DNA from: an uncultured Propionibacteriaceae bacterium
GTDB taxonomy: Bacteria > Actinomycetota > Actinomycetes > Propionibacteriales > Propionibacteriaceae
Direction of reading: 5' to 3'
DNA: 9,092 nucleotides
Assembly: GCA_937859105.1 (NCBI GenBank)
Contig: CALMAD010000420.1
Location: 1 to 9,092 of the forward strand
Positions 1-5,971 of this stretch are shown piece by piece. Positions within the stretch are counted from its first letter, which is position 1. Each line of letters opens with the position of its first letter. The notes under the pieces were generated by a model that was not told where the DNA came from, did not search any database, and worked only from the letters and a program-made list of their open reading frames with translations. The position numbers and the translations under genes are program-made.

Positions 1-640
1 CCGACATGATGACGCCCCCCGCGACCCCCGGGTTGGCCTCCACGATGTTCGGCAGCACCATGCCGCCCAGGCTGTGCCCGGCGACGATCACCTTGTCGGC
101 CCGTGTTTCCGGACGCTCGCCGAGCAGCCGGATCGCCGCCGCGGCGTCCTCGAGGTACTCCTGCTGGACCGTCAGCGTGTTCGAGTCGAACGCGCCCTCC
201 GCGCTCGTGCGCTTGTCGTAGCGCAGCGAGGCGATGCCGTAGGCGGCGAGCCCGTTCGCGATGTCGCGGAACGGCCGGATCGGCACGTCGCCGACCTCGG
301 CGTCCCGCTTGTTCGGGCCCGACCCCGAGATCAGCACCACGACGACCTTGCGCCGCGGAACCCCCTCGCCCGGCAGGGTGAGGGTGCCGCCGAGCCGCTT
401 GGGCCCCACCTGCACCTCGGTGTCGATCGGTCGCGCGGACGCCGGCGTCCCGATGCCGGTGCTCGCCTCGGACGCCGTCGGGCCCACCGGGGACACGTCG
501 CTCGCGCCGGAGGTCGCGCCCGGCGTCCCCGTCATGCCCTCCCCGGACGCCGCCGGTGCGGCCCCGCAGCCGGCGAGCAGCACGCTGAGCAGGCCGGCCG
601 CGAGCGCGGCGGGGAGCCGCGCGGGTCGGGCGTGGCGCAT
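1..640 (-). CDS. alpha/beta-hydrolase lipoprotein (partial, C-terminus off the left edge)
   Basis: The reverse strand reads open from ATG at 640 to the window edge (213 codons). Residues 1-25 form a lipoprotein signal: arginines early, a hydrophobic stretch, then lipobox LLAGC with Cys25 as the lipidation site. A small-residue-rich linker follows. From about residue 80 it reads as an alpha/beta hydrolase: a strand ending in ISGSGPN (104-110; the HGSGP-like oxyanion region), then RPFRDIANGLAAYGIASLRYDKRT, split here as RPFRDIANGL and AAYGIASLRYDKRT, and the nucleophile elbow GHSLGG with Ser190. This pattern matches serine-hydrolase families of the type fused to DUF3887 in other bacteria (known from memory). 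The catalytic Asp and His would lie beyond the edge. The start is set by AGGAGG at 648-653, 7 nt upstream. It is divergent from cbiT. The role is probably hydrolysis of an ester or peptide at the outer face of the membrane; the substrate is unknown. Confidence 0.85.
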   Translation of the reverse strand, partial: MRHARPARLPAALAAGLLSVLLAGCGAAPAASGEGMTGTPGATSGASDVSPVGPTASEASTGIGTPASARPIDTEVQVGPKRLGGTLTLPGEGVPRRKVVVVLISGSGPNKRDAEVGDVPIRPFRDIANGLAAYGIASLRYDKRTSAEGAFDSNTLTVQQEYLEDAAAAIRLLGERPETRADKVIVAGHSLGGMVLPNIVEANPGVAGGVIMS

Positions 641-647
641 GGGGCGT

Positions 648-653
648 CCTCCT
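648..653 (-). promoter_or_regulatory. Shine-Dalgarno of the hydrolase gene
   Basis: On the minus strand AGGAGG lies 7 nt before ATG 640. It is the strongest ribosome binding site in the window and fixes the start. It contrasts with several other genes here that have no such site. Confidence 0.75.
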
Positions 654-691
654 GGATCGTCGGTCTTGTTCGGGTTTGTGGTCGTCTCGGC

Positions 692-697
692 AGGGTA
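692..697 (-). promoter_or_regulatory. candidate -10 element of the hydrolase gene
   Basis: TACCCT on the minus strand fits the actinobacterial TANNNT -10 pattern and would give a leader of about 45 nt containing the AGGAGG site. No good -35 box is visible at 17-18 nt; the region where it would sit overlaps the TAACCGTTA palindrome at 711-719. Confidence 0.4.
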
Positions 698-710
698 GCA
701 ACGGGAGGGG

Positions 711-719
711 TAACCGTTA
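711..719. promoter_or_regulatory. 9-bp palindrome in the hydrolase/cbiT divergent promoter
   Basis: TAAC-C-GTTA is a perfect inverted repeat around one central base. It overlaps the predicted cbiT -10 (718-723) and the position expected for the hydrolase -35, so a bound protein could affect both genes. It is short, and the regulatory role is inference. Confidence 0.25.
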
Positions 720-723
720 GGTT
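718..723 (+). promoter_or_regulatory. -10 element of a leaderless cbiT transcript
   Basis: TAGGTT (TANNNT) is followed by exactly 7 nt and then GTG 731, so transcription would begin at or next to the start codon. The purine-rich GGGAGGGG at 702-709 is about 21 nt from the GTG, too far for a normal Shine-Dalgarno. Both facts favour a leaderless start at 731. No clear -35 box was found. Confidence 0.5.
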
Positions 724-730
724 GGGGTGG

Positions 731-1333
731 GTGAGCACCGACATCCCGGCCGATCGACCCGACGTTCCCGCCGACGACGCCCTGCCCGGGCTGCCCGACG
801 ACGCGTTCGCGCACGACGGCCTGATCACGAAGCGCCATGTGCGGGCGGGGGCCTTCGCGTTCCTGCGGCCGCGTCCGGGGGAGCTTCTGTGGGACGTCGG
901 CGCCGGCTCCGGAGCCGTCGGCGTCGAGTGGTGCCGGGCGGCGTCCGGGGCGCGGGCGATCGGCGTCGAGCGCGACCCGGTGCGCGCCGCGCGGGCGCGC
1001 GAGAACGCCGAACGCTTCGGCGCGGACGTGACGATCGTCGAGGGGGACGCCGCCGGCGTCCTGCCGACGCTGCCCACCCCGGACGCGGTGTTCGTCGGCG
1101 GCGGAGGCTCCGCCGAGGTGGTGGGGGCGGCGTGGGAGGCGCTGCGTCCGGGCGGGCGGATCGTCGTCCACGCGGTCACCCTCGAGACCGAGGCCGAGGC
1201 CGTCGATCGGTACCGGCGCCACGGCGGCTCGCTGACCCGCATCGCCGTGGAGACCGCCCAGCCCATCGGACGCTTCCTCGCCTGGACGCCCGCCCGCGCG
1301 ATCGTCCAGTGGGCGGCCACCAAGGACGCCTGA
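731..1333 (+). CDS. cbiT: cobalt-precorrin-6B/7 C15-methyltransferase (decarboxylating), CbiT
   Basis: The 200-aa protein is the size of a stand-alone CbiT. This SAM-dependent enzyme methylates C15 and decarboxylates the C12 acetate side chain of the corrin ring in cytoplasmic B12 synthesis; in many species it is fused to CbiE as CbiET/CobL, but not here. The CbiT signature DGLITKRHVRA is at residues 29-39. The Rossmann SAM-binding loop is DVGAGSG (55-61), the acidic end of strand 2 is GVERD (78-82), and motif VEGDA (103-107) and PDAVFVGGGG (117-126) follow. Open frame continues upstream of 731 but runs antisense through the hydrolase and lacks family similarity, so GTG 731 is preferred; TTG 722 is an alternative. 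A 78-nt gap separates it from cbiC. No cobalamin riboswitch box was recognised in the 90-bp upstream region. Confidence 0.93.
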   Translation: MSTDIPADRPDVPADDALPGLPDDAFAHDGLITKRHVRAGAFAFLRPRPGELLWDVGAGSGAVGVEWCRAASGARAIGVERDPVRAARARENAERFGADVTIVEGDAAGVLPTLPTPDAVFVGGGGSAEVVGAAWEALRPGGRIVVHAVTLETEAEAVDRYRRHGGSLTRIAVETAQPIGRFLAWTPARAIVQWAATKDA

Positions 1334-1380
1334 GGCGGCGCGGCGGGTGTCCGCGCGTTCTGCTGAGCTGCGGCGTCCGC

Positions 1381-1386
1381 TAGCGT
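1381..1386 (+). promoter_or_regulatory. candidate internal -10 element before cbiC
   Basis: TAGCGT in the cbiT-cbiC gap matches TANNNT. Transcription would start near 1393, giving a leader of about 19 nt that still contains the GGGAGG ribosome site (1400-1405). cbiC-cbiD could therefore be transcribed independently of cbiT. No clear -35 box was seen. Confidence 0.4.
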
Positions 1387-1399
1387 GTTGGCCCTGAAC

Positions 1400-1405
1400 G
1401 GGAGG
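1400..1405 (+). promoter_or_regulatory. Shine-Dalgarno of cbiC
   Basis: GGGAGG lies 6 nt before ATG 1412 and selects this start over the in-frame GTG at 1385, which would add nine residues not expected for the family. Confidence 0.6.
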
Positions 1406-1411
1406 GGACCG

Positions 1412-2062
1412 ATGACGTACGAGTACCTGAAGGACGGCGCGGAGATCTACCGCGAGTCGTTCGCGACCATCCGTCGCGAGGCCGACCTGAGCGGGTTGCC
1501 GGCCGACGTGGCGAAGGTCGCTGTCCGGATGATCCACGCTGCCGCGCAGACCGACATCGTCGCCGACCTGGCGTACTCGTCCGGGGTCGTTCAGGCTTGT
1601 CGGGACGCCCTCCGCGCCGGCGCGCCGGTCCTGTGCGACTCGACGATGGTCGCCACCGGCATCATCCGGTCGCGGCTCCCCGCCGAGAACGAGGTCGTCT
1701 GCCATCTGGGCGATCCGCGGCTGGCCGACCTGGCGTCCGAGCTGGGCACCACGAAGACGGCCGCCGCGGTGGACCTGTGGCGCCCGCGCCTGGAGGGCGC
1801 GGTCGTCGCGATCGGCAACGCGCCGACCGCGCTGTTCCGGCTGCTGGAGGTCGTGGAGGAGACGGGCATCAAGCCCGCCGGCGTGATCGGCATCCCGGTG
1901 GGGTTCGTGGGCGCCGCGGAGTCCAAGGAGGCGCTGGTCGCGAACCCGTTCGGGCTGGAGTACCTCGTCGTCCGCGGGCGGCGAGGCGGGTCGGCGATCA
2001 CGGTGGCCGCCGTCAACGCGATCGCGAGCACCGCGGAGACCACCAACGACGCTCGTGCCTGA
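1412..2062 (+). CDS. cbiC: (cobalt-)precorrin-8X methylmutase, CbiC/CobH
   Basis: The 216-aa protein has the normal family length. The enzyme moves the methyl group from C11 to C12, turning precorrin-8 into hydrogenobyrinic acid or, in the cobalt-first route, cobyrinic acid. Family blocks appear in order: [19 protein letters not shown] (8-26), RMIHAA (39-44) with His42 equivalent to the catalytic His of Cob[48 protein letters not shown] and a C-terminal VRGRRGGSA. It uses the name cbiC rather than cobH because cbiD, an anaerobic-pathway marker, lies next to it. Its stop overlaps the start of cbiD by 8 bp (2055-2062), which implies translational coupling. Confidence 0.95.
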   Translation: MTYEYLKDGAEIYRESFATIRREADLSGLPADVAKVAVRMIHAAAQTDIVADLAYSSGVVQACRDALRAGAPVLCDSTMVATGIIRSRLPAENEVVCHLGDPRLADLASELGTTKTAAAVDLWRPRLEGAVVAIGNAPTALFRLLEVVEETGIKPAGVIGIPVGFVGAAESKEALVANPFGLEYLVVRGRRGGSAITVAAVNAIASTAETTNDARA

Positions 2063-3194
2063 GGACGCCGCGGCCGGCGGCCGGCGCGGACAACTGGACT
2101 CGTCGGGTCTGCGTCCGGGCTGGACGACCGGCGCGTGTGCGACCGCTGCCGCCCGGGCCGCGTACGCCGCGCTGCTCACCGGATCGTTCCCCGACCCCGT
2201 GACCGTCGAGCTGCCCCAGGGGCGGACGCCCGCCTTCGCCCTCACCCTCGAGGACCTCGACCCCGGCCCTCAGCCCGTGTGGGCGACGGCGGCCGTCACG
2301 AAAGACTCCGGGGACGACCCCGACGTCACGCACGGGGCGGTCGTCCGGGCGACCGTGCGGCGCGGGCGTCCGGGGGGCGGTGTGACGTTCTTCGCAGGCC
2401 CGGGCGTCGGGACGGTGACGCTGCCGGGCCTGCCCCTGGAGGTCGGCGAGGCTGCGATCAACCCGATGCCGCGGCGCATGATCGCGGCGAACCTGCGCGC
2501 GGTCGCCGTCGAGGCGGGGGAGATCGTCGGGGCGGCCGTCCCCGACGTCCAGGTGACGGTCGCGATCGATCACGGGGAGGCGATGGCCCGGCACACCCTG
2601 AACCCGCGTCTCGGCATCGTCGGCGGGCTGTCGGTGCTGGGGACGACGGGGGTCGTCGTCCCGTACTCGTGCTCGGCGTGGATCGACTCGATCCGGCGCG
2701 GTATCGACGTGGCGGCCGCGATGGGGCTGCGGCACGTGGCGGCCTGCACGGGCTCGACGTCGGAGCAGGTCGTGAGCAGGATGTACGGCCTCCCGGACGC
2801 CGCCCTGCTCGACATGGGCGACTTCGCGGGTGCGGTGCTGAAGTATCTCCGGACGCACCCGCTGCCGCGCCTGACGCTGTGCGGCGGCGTCGGCAAGCTG
2901 AGCAAGCTCGCGAACGGACATCTCGACCTGCACTCCGCGCGCTCCAGCGTGGACGCCGCCCACCTCGCCATGCTCGCCACGCTCGCGGGCGCCCCGGCGA
3001 GCGTCGTCGCCCGGGTCGGGGCTGCGACGACTGCGTTGGGGGCCGTCCGGTTGTGCGCGGAGGTGGGCGTCCGGCTCGGGGACGCCGTCGCCGCCGGCGC
3101 CCGGACCGTCGCCCTCGACGTGCTGCACGACGCCCCCGTGGAGGTGGACGTCCTCTGCATCGACCGCGCCGGGGTGGTGGTGGGCCGCGCCTGA
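2055..3194 (+). CDS. cbiD: cobalt-precorrin-5B C1-methyltransferase, CbiD
   Basis: The 379-aa protein has the usual CbiD length. It methylates C1 of cobalt-precorrin-5B after loss of the two-carbon fragment and is diagnostic of the oxygen-independent, cobalt-first route; the aerobic pathway uses CobF. Visible blocks are [18 protein letters not shown] (19-36), [14 protein letters not shown] (81-94), [12 protein letters not shown] (132-143) and [17 protein letters not shown] (183-199), followed by the C-terminal half with [21 protein letters not shown] 2055 overlaps the cbiC stop; no good Shine-Dalgarno is visible, consistent with coupling to cbiC translation. The next cobalamin genes often found nearby (cbiJ, cbiE, cbiF, cbiG) are absent from the window. 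Confidence 0.95.
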   Translation: MPEDAAAGGRRGQLDSSGLRPGWTTGACATAAARAAYAALLTGSFPDPVTVELPQGRTPAFALTLEDLDPGPQPVWATAAVTKDSGDDPDVTHGAVVRATVRRGRPGGGVTFFAGPGVGTVTLPGLPLEVGEAAINPMPRRMIAANLRAVAVEAGEIVGAAVPDVQVTVAIDHGEAMARHTLNPRLGIVGGLSVLGTTGVVVPYSCSAWIDSIRRGIDVAAAMGLRHVAACTGSTSEQVVSRMYGLPDAALLDMGDFAGAVLKYLRTHPLPRLTLCGGVGKLSKLANGHLDLHSARSSVDAAHLAMLATLAGAPASVVARVGAATTALGAVRLCAEVGVRLGDAVAAGARTVALDVLHDAPVEVDVLCIDRAGVVVGRA

Positions 3195-3218
3195 GCTGTG
3201 CGTTTCTACCTGACACTC

Positions 3219-3236
3219 TCCACACTCTGGTGTGGA
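3219..3236 (+). terminator. possible terminator after cbiD
   Basis: A 7-bp perfect stem, TCCACAC / GTGTGGA, with loop TCTG begins 25 bp after the cbiD stop and is followed by CTTTG. The T-tract is short and the stem modest, so termination may be weak or may rely on Rho. Confidence 0.4.
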
Positions 3237-3359
3237 CTTTGTCGCACGGCTGGGGGATCGGTGCGGCGTCCGTGAGGCGGTTGTGGCCCTGGGGCAGGCG
3301 ATCGGGACGCGGCGAGCCGCATGGCGGGCGACGCGACGGTGGTGGGTCGCCGGTGAGGC

Positions 3360-3398
3360 GTCCGCGGGCTGGAGAGGCCTGGCTGGGCCCTCGCGGAC
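3360..3398. repeat. bulged stem-loop, 10-bp stem
   Basis: GTCCGCGGGC at 3360-3369 pairs with GCCC (3387-3390) and GCGGAC (3393-3398), with a 2-nt TC bulge. No T-tract follows. In DNA this rich in G and C a chance origin is possible; it could be a structured RNA element or a remnant of a palindromic repeat. Confidence 0.25.
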
Positions 3399-3417
3399 GA
3401 CTTCTCTGCGAACCGGC

Positions 3418-3472
3418 GCGCAATGGATCGTCGATAACACCGTTTTCACTGAGGACGTTGAAACCATTGCGC
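3418..3472. repeat. 9-bp inverted repeat bounding an AT-richer patch
   Basis: GCGCAATGG (3418-3426) and CCATTGCGC (3464-3472) are perfect inverted repeats separated by 37 nt. Inside, GTTTTCA (3442-3448) and TGAAAC (3459-3464) form a second, imperfect pair. The patch is visibly richer in A/T than its surroundings. It could be a small foreign insert, an RNA hairpin or a protein-binding site. No known element was recognised. Confidence 0.45.
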
Positions 3473-3601
3473 ATTCGTTCTCAGGCGTGCTCCGGGTGTG
3501 GTGCCCCGGACGCCGCGCCGCCCGAGAGGGGGCCGAGAGGGGCGTCGTCGGCTAGGGGCTCGTTGCGATCAGATGCACCCCGAAACGCCTGCCTTCGGCG
3601 A

Positions 3602-3629
3602 GAACGCTGCCTTACGTAAGGCAGCGTTC
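3602..3629. repeat. perfect 28-bp palindrome
   Basis: The two 14-bp halves, centred between 3615 and 3616 on TAC|GTA, are exact reverse complements; the outer ends are GAACGCTGCC and GGCAGCGTTC. A palindrome this long without mismatch or loop is unlikely by chance. An adjacent 10-bp palindrome GGCTTAAGCC lies at 3631-3640. Confidence 0.85.
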
Positions 3630-3670
3630 CGGCTTAAGCCCGGCGTTGTGAGAACGCCTGCAGTAAACCG

Positions 3671-3710
3671 CGAAAGACCTGCAGCGTTGGCGAAAGACCT
3701 GCAGCGTTGG
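3671..3710 (+). repeat. two exact tandem copies of a 20-bp unit
   Basis: The unit CGAAAGACCTGCAGCGTT plus GG occupies 3671-3690 and again 3691-3710 with no difference. A diverged third start, CGAAACGCTGCAGG, follows at 3711. Each unit carries one CTGCAGCGTT half-site, so the duplication increases the number of sites in the array. Confidence 0.9.
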
Positions 3711-3830
3711 CGAAACGCTGCAGGCGTTCCCGCCCCCGGCACGCGCGCCACCCGAGGACGCCGCCAGCGCGGTGACCTCCGGCTGGCCCGCGGTGACCTC
3801 TCCCCACGGGGCATCGCCGCCCCCTGGCCG

Positions 3831-3835
3831 AAAGG
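3831..3835 (+). promoter_or_regulatory. ribosome binding site of the substrate-binding protein gene
   Basis: AAAGG ends 8 nt before ATG 3844. It supports this start over the in-frame GTG at 3835, which overlaps the site itself. Confidence 0.5.
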
Positions 3836-3843
3836 TGAACACG

Positions 3844-4838
3844 ATGAAGCGAAACACGCGCACGCGCGTCGCCGCGACGATCGCCGTCGCGACGGCGTCC
3901 CTGGTGGCCCTGACCGGGTGCACCCTGGGCCAGTCGGCCCCCCAGCCGGGCGGCGCGACCATCGGCGCCGGCTCGCTGGCGCAGGCCGGCACGCTGAACG
4001 GCGTCAAGCTGGCCGTCGGCGGCAAGGAGTTCACCGAGCAGAAGGTGCTCTGCCAGCTCGCCATCCAGGCGCTGAGTCGGTGGGCGCCGAGACCACCGAC
4101 CGCTGCGGGCTGAGCGGGTCGAACACCGTCCGCCAGGCGCTCACCAGCGGCCAGGTCGACCTCTACTGGGAGTACACCGGCACCGGCTGGGTCAGCCACC
4201 TGAAGAAGACGGAGACCATCAAGGACCCGGCCGCGTTGTTCGACAAGCTCGCCGCCGAAGACAAGGACGCCCACCAGGTCTCCTGGATCGACCGGGCCCC
4301 CGCGAACAACACCTACGCCATCGCCGCGAAGGCGGCGAAGGCGTCCGAACTGAAGGTCTCGACGATCAGCGACTACGCGGCCCTGGCCACATCGAACCCG
4401 AACCAGGCGACGTTCTGCGGCGCGGCCGAGTTCTTCGGACGCGACGACGGCTGGGCGGGCCTGCAGAAGGCCTACGGCTTCACGCTGCCCGCCGACAAGC
4501 GTTCCGAGTTGGCGCTCGGCGCGATCTACGCCTCCATCGACCGCAGCAACCCGTGCAACTTCGGCGAAGTGTTCGCGACCGACGGGCGCGTGAAGTCGAT
4601 GGGGCTGACGGTGCTCGACGACGACAAGGCGTTCTTCCCGATCTACAACCCGGCGATCTCCATCCGGACGCCGGTGCTCGACCAGCACCCCGACATCGAG
4701 AAGATCCTCGCGCCCGTCGCTGCGGCGCTCGACGACGAGACGCTGCAGACGCTGAACGCGTCCGTGGACGTCGACGGCAAGGATCCGGCCGCCGTCGCCC
4801 ACGACTGGCTGCAGCAGAAGGGCTTCATCGGCCGGTGA
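3844..4838 (+). pseudogene. OpuAC/ProX-type osmoprotectant-binding lipoprotein, frameshifted
   Basis: This encodes the substrate-binding lipoprotein of a glycine betaine/choline-type ABC importer. The start frame gives a signal peptide with lipobox LTGC (Cys26), then LAVGGKEFTEQKVL (57-69), the typical N-terminal block of the family, and reaches Leu77 before drifting into a stop at 4113. The downstream frame resumes at 4074 with ESVGAETTDRCGLSGSNTV and continues through QALTSGQVDLYWEYTGTGW, the central domain and a conserved end, AVAHDWLQQKGFIG, to 4838. Restoring one base after 4073 joins the parts into a normal 331-aa protein. No slippery heptamer is seen, so a programmed shift is unlikely; a real mutation or a sequencing indel fits better. 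Four cysteines in the mature part could form disulfides. No permease or ATPase gene is adjacent, and the gene converges on the next one with only 15 bp between. Confidence 0.85.
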
Positions 4839-4850
4839 TCCCGGACGCGA

Positions 4851-4870
4851 GCGTCACCCGAGCGTGACGC
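4851..4870. terminator. possible bidirectional hairpin between convergent genes
   Basis: GCGTCAC (4851-4857) and GTGACGC (4864-4870) form a 7-bp stem with a 6-nt loop, 12 bp after the binding-protein stop and across the stop codon of the convergent lipoprotein gene. It could stop transcripts from both sides, but there is no T-tract on either strand. Confidence 0.3.
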
Positions 4871-5900
4871 CCGCCTTGCCCAGTTTGAAGGACGCCTTCG
4901 TGCGCTCGTTGCGGCAGGTGACGGCCGCGGGGGCGTCCATGGTGCAGCGGAGATCCCCGGCGACGAGCGTCTTGCCGGACGGCAGCACGGCGATCTCGCG
5001 CGGGTAGCCCGAGCCCTTGATCACCTTCCATTCGCCGTAGTCGGAGACCCAGTCGACGTTGGGGCTGCCGTGCTCGACCCAGCCGATCGTGTTGCCCCGG
5101 CACGTCCAGGACGCCCGCCCCGCCAGCGAGAGCGTGTCGGGGTCGAGGCCGTTTTTGCACAGCCCCTTCGTGGTCGGCGCCTGCTTGCGGGCGGCGTCCG
5201 TGGCTCGGCAGTCGACGCCCTGCTTCGCGAGCGAGCAGGCGTACGTGCCGTCCGGGGAGACGAAGTCGGCGCGCGTCCCGGCGACGTCGAGGTAGGGGGT
5301 CGCGGTGTCCTGCACGCGCAGTTCCCCGCCCGCGAACGTGACCGCTGCGGTGTGCCGCACCGCCGGGCCGCCTTCGGTGTCGTAGGCCGACCAGGTGAGG
5401 GTCGTCTTGGCGCCGGCGCTGCTGAGGGAGTTCACGTCGGCGTGCATCCGCTCGTGCCCCGTGGCGAGGTCGTACCAGCCGAGCAGGGTGCCGCCGGACC
5501 CGACCAGCAGCAGCTTCGCCGGCCGGGTCGGCCCGCCGAGCGAGCACTCGTACGAGACGAGGCCCTGCCGGTACCCGAGCCCGAGGACGTCCGCGAAGGC
5601 GAACGTGCCCTTGTCGAGCACCAACTCACCCTTGCCGTAGCCCACGACCTTGCGGGCGTGGCCGTCCACGAGCCGCTGGGCCGGCAGCTGGCAGTGGGCC
5701 GGCACCTCCGCGGTCTTCAGGGTCGCCAGCGTCACGTCGGTCTTCGGCCCACCCTGTGAGGACGCCGCCGTTGCGCCGGCGGCCGTGACCGACGGCGACG
5801 AGACGATCGGCGCGTCCGGGGACGAGGTGATCGACGACGAGCACGCGGTCAGCGCGAGCGCGGCCGTGGTGAGTGCGAGCAGGCGGCGAAGAATCCCCAT
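4854..5900 (-). CDS. secreted lipoprotein, FG-GAP-like plus DUF6636-like (paralog 1)
   Basis: The 348-aa protein starts with a lipoprotein signal, lipobox LTAC with Cys20, then a Ser/Ala/Thr-rich linker to about residue 53. Module one (about 55-190) opens with DVTLATLKTAEVPAHCQLP and contains FADVLGLGYRQGLVSYEC followed by LLLVGSGGTLLGWYDL, which resembles an FG-GAP/VCBS-type repeat of the form 'xDxxGxGxxxxVxxxC'. Module two (about 210-348) has ADFVSPDGTYACSL, ASWTCRGN and LPSGKTLVAGDLRCTM followed by VTCRN, resembling the actinobacterial DUF6636 pattern (from memory). Eight cysteines outside the signal are all kept in the neighbouring paralog, suggesting four disulfides on the cell surface. 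The start is supported by a -10 box 6 nt upstream and by the signal peptide. Function is unknown; these are not recognisable enzymes. Confidence 0.85.
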   Translation of the reverse strand: MGILRRLLALTTAALALTACSSSITSSPDAPIVSSPSVTAAGATAASSQGGPKTDVTLATLKTAEVPAHCQLPAQRLVDGHARKVVGYGKGELVLDKGTFAFADVLGLGYRQGLVSYECSLGGPTRPAKLLLVGSGGTLLGWYDLATGHERMHADVNSLSSAGAKTTLTWSAYDTEGGPAVRHTAAVTFAGGELRVQDTATPYLDVAGTRADFVSPDGTYACSLAKQGVDCRATDAARKQAPTTKGLCKNGLDPDTLSLAGRASWTCRGNTIGWVEHGSPNVDWVSDYGEWKVIKGSGYPREIAVLPSGKTLVAGDLRCTMDAPAAVTCRNERTKASFKLGKAGVTLG

Positions 5901-5906
5901 GTCAGG

Positions 5907-5912
5907 ACCCTA
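5907..5912 (-). promoter_or_regulatory. -10 element of leaderless lipoprotein paralog 1
   Basis: TAGGGT on the minus strand is followed by 6 nt (CCTGAC) and then ATG 5900, with no Shine-Dalgarno. TTGACCGG begins 17 nt before the hexamer, a spacer of 11 nt after TTGACC, which is too short for a standard -35. Confidence 0.55.
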
Positions 5913-5921
5913 AGCAGCGCC

Positions 5922-5928
5922 CCGGTCA
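5922..5928 (-). promoter_or_regulatory. TGACCGG box upstream of paralog 1
   Basis: TGACCGG on the minus strand begins 16 nt before the -10 hexamer. The same heptamer occurs at the same distance upstream of paralog 2 (7077-7083). It is a candidate operator or activator site shared by the two duplicated genes, or an unremoved trace of the duplication. Confidence 0.4.
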
Positions 5929-5971
5929 ACCCTTGAGGTCTGGTTTGTCCCCATTAATGCGGGGTCGCGCC

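Larger units (their letters stand above)
3584..3729. repeat. array of AACGCY half-sites in both orientations
   Basis: Within 146 bp the hexamer AACGCC or AACGCT occurs four times on the plus strand (3584, 3603, 3653, 3714) and five times inverted as RGCGTT (3623, 3642, 3683, 3703, 3723), mostly flanked by CTGC or CTGCAG. The copies pair into several hairpins: 3602-3629, GGCGTT/AACGCC at 3642-3658, and GAACGCCTGCAG at 3652-3663 against its exact complement at 3718-3729. This looks like a composite palindromic element, either a dispersed repeat family or a multi-site operator upstream of the substrate-binding protein gene. Confidence 0.7.
3195..3843. other. 650-bp gene-free, repeat-rich intergenic region
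   Basis: No open frame here shows a recognisable family, a ribosome site or a well-placed -10. In order it holds a terminator-like hairpin (3219-3236), a bulged stem-loop (3360-3398), an AT-richer patch within a 9-bp inverted repeat (3418-3472), a purine-rich direct repeat of CCGAGAGGGG near 3522-3542, and the AACGCY palindrome array (3584-3729). No transposase, tRNA or integrase was seen. It is unusually large for this window, where other gaps are 15-97 bp. Confidence 0.6.

Noticed and set aside
74..730. Upstream extension of the cbiT frame to 74
   Set aside because: The extension is antisense to the hydrolase gene and resembles no known protein domain; CbiT of normal length starts at 731.
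641..730. Cobalamin riboswitch upstream of cbiT
   Set aside because: The gap is only 90 bp, no B12-box-like sequence was recognised, and the likely leaderless start leaves no room for a riboswitch leader.
2013..3474. Long minus-strand open frames (up to 484 aa) opposite cbiD
   Set aside because: They are antisense to a gene with clear family motifs, have Arg/Pro-rich compositions typical of GC-rich shadow frames, and lack ribosome sites or TANNNT boxes at their starts.
3480..3545. Purine-rich direct repeat CCGAGAGGGG (two copies)
   Set aside because: Two short copies in GC-rich DNA are readily explained by chance or slippage and no function is suggested by position.
3232..3555. 107-aa plus-strand open frame in the intergenic region
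   Set aside because: It starts inside the terminator-like hairpin, lacks a ribosome site or leaderless -10, and shows no recognised family. A short stretch (about residues 68-88) looks protein-like, so a gene remnant cannot be fully excluded.
3584..3729. CRISPR array
   Set aside because: The repeats abut without unique spacers, are too short and occur in both orientations; no cas gene is present.
3195..3843. tRNA, integration site or insertion sequence in the gene-free region
   Set aside because: No T-loop-like GGTTCGA motif, cloverleaf, transposase frame or target-site duplication was found; the inverted repeats do not flank a coding frame.
4066..4082. Programmed -1 frameshift in the binding-protein gene
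   Set aside because: The bases around 4069-4076 do not form an X XXY YYZ slippery heptamer, and this protein family is not known to use frameshifting.
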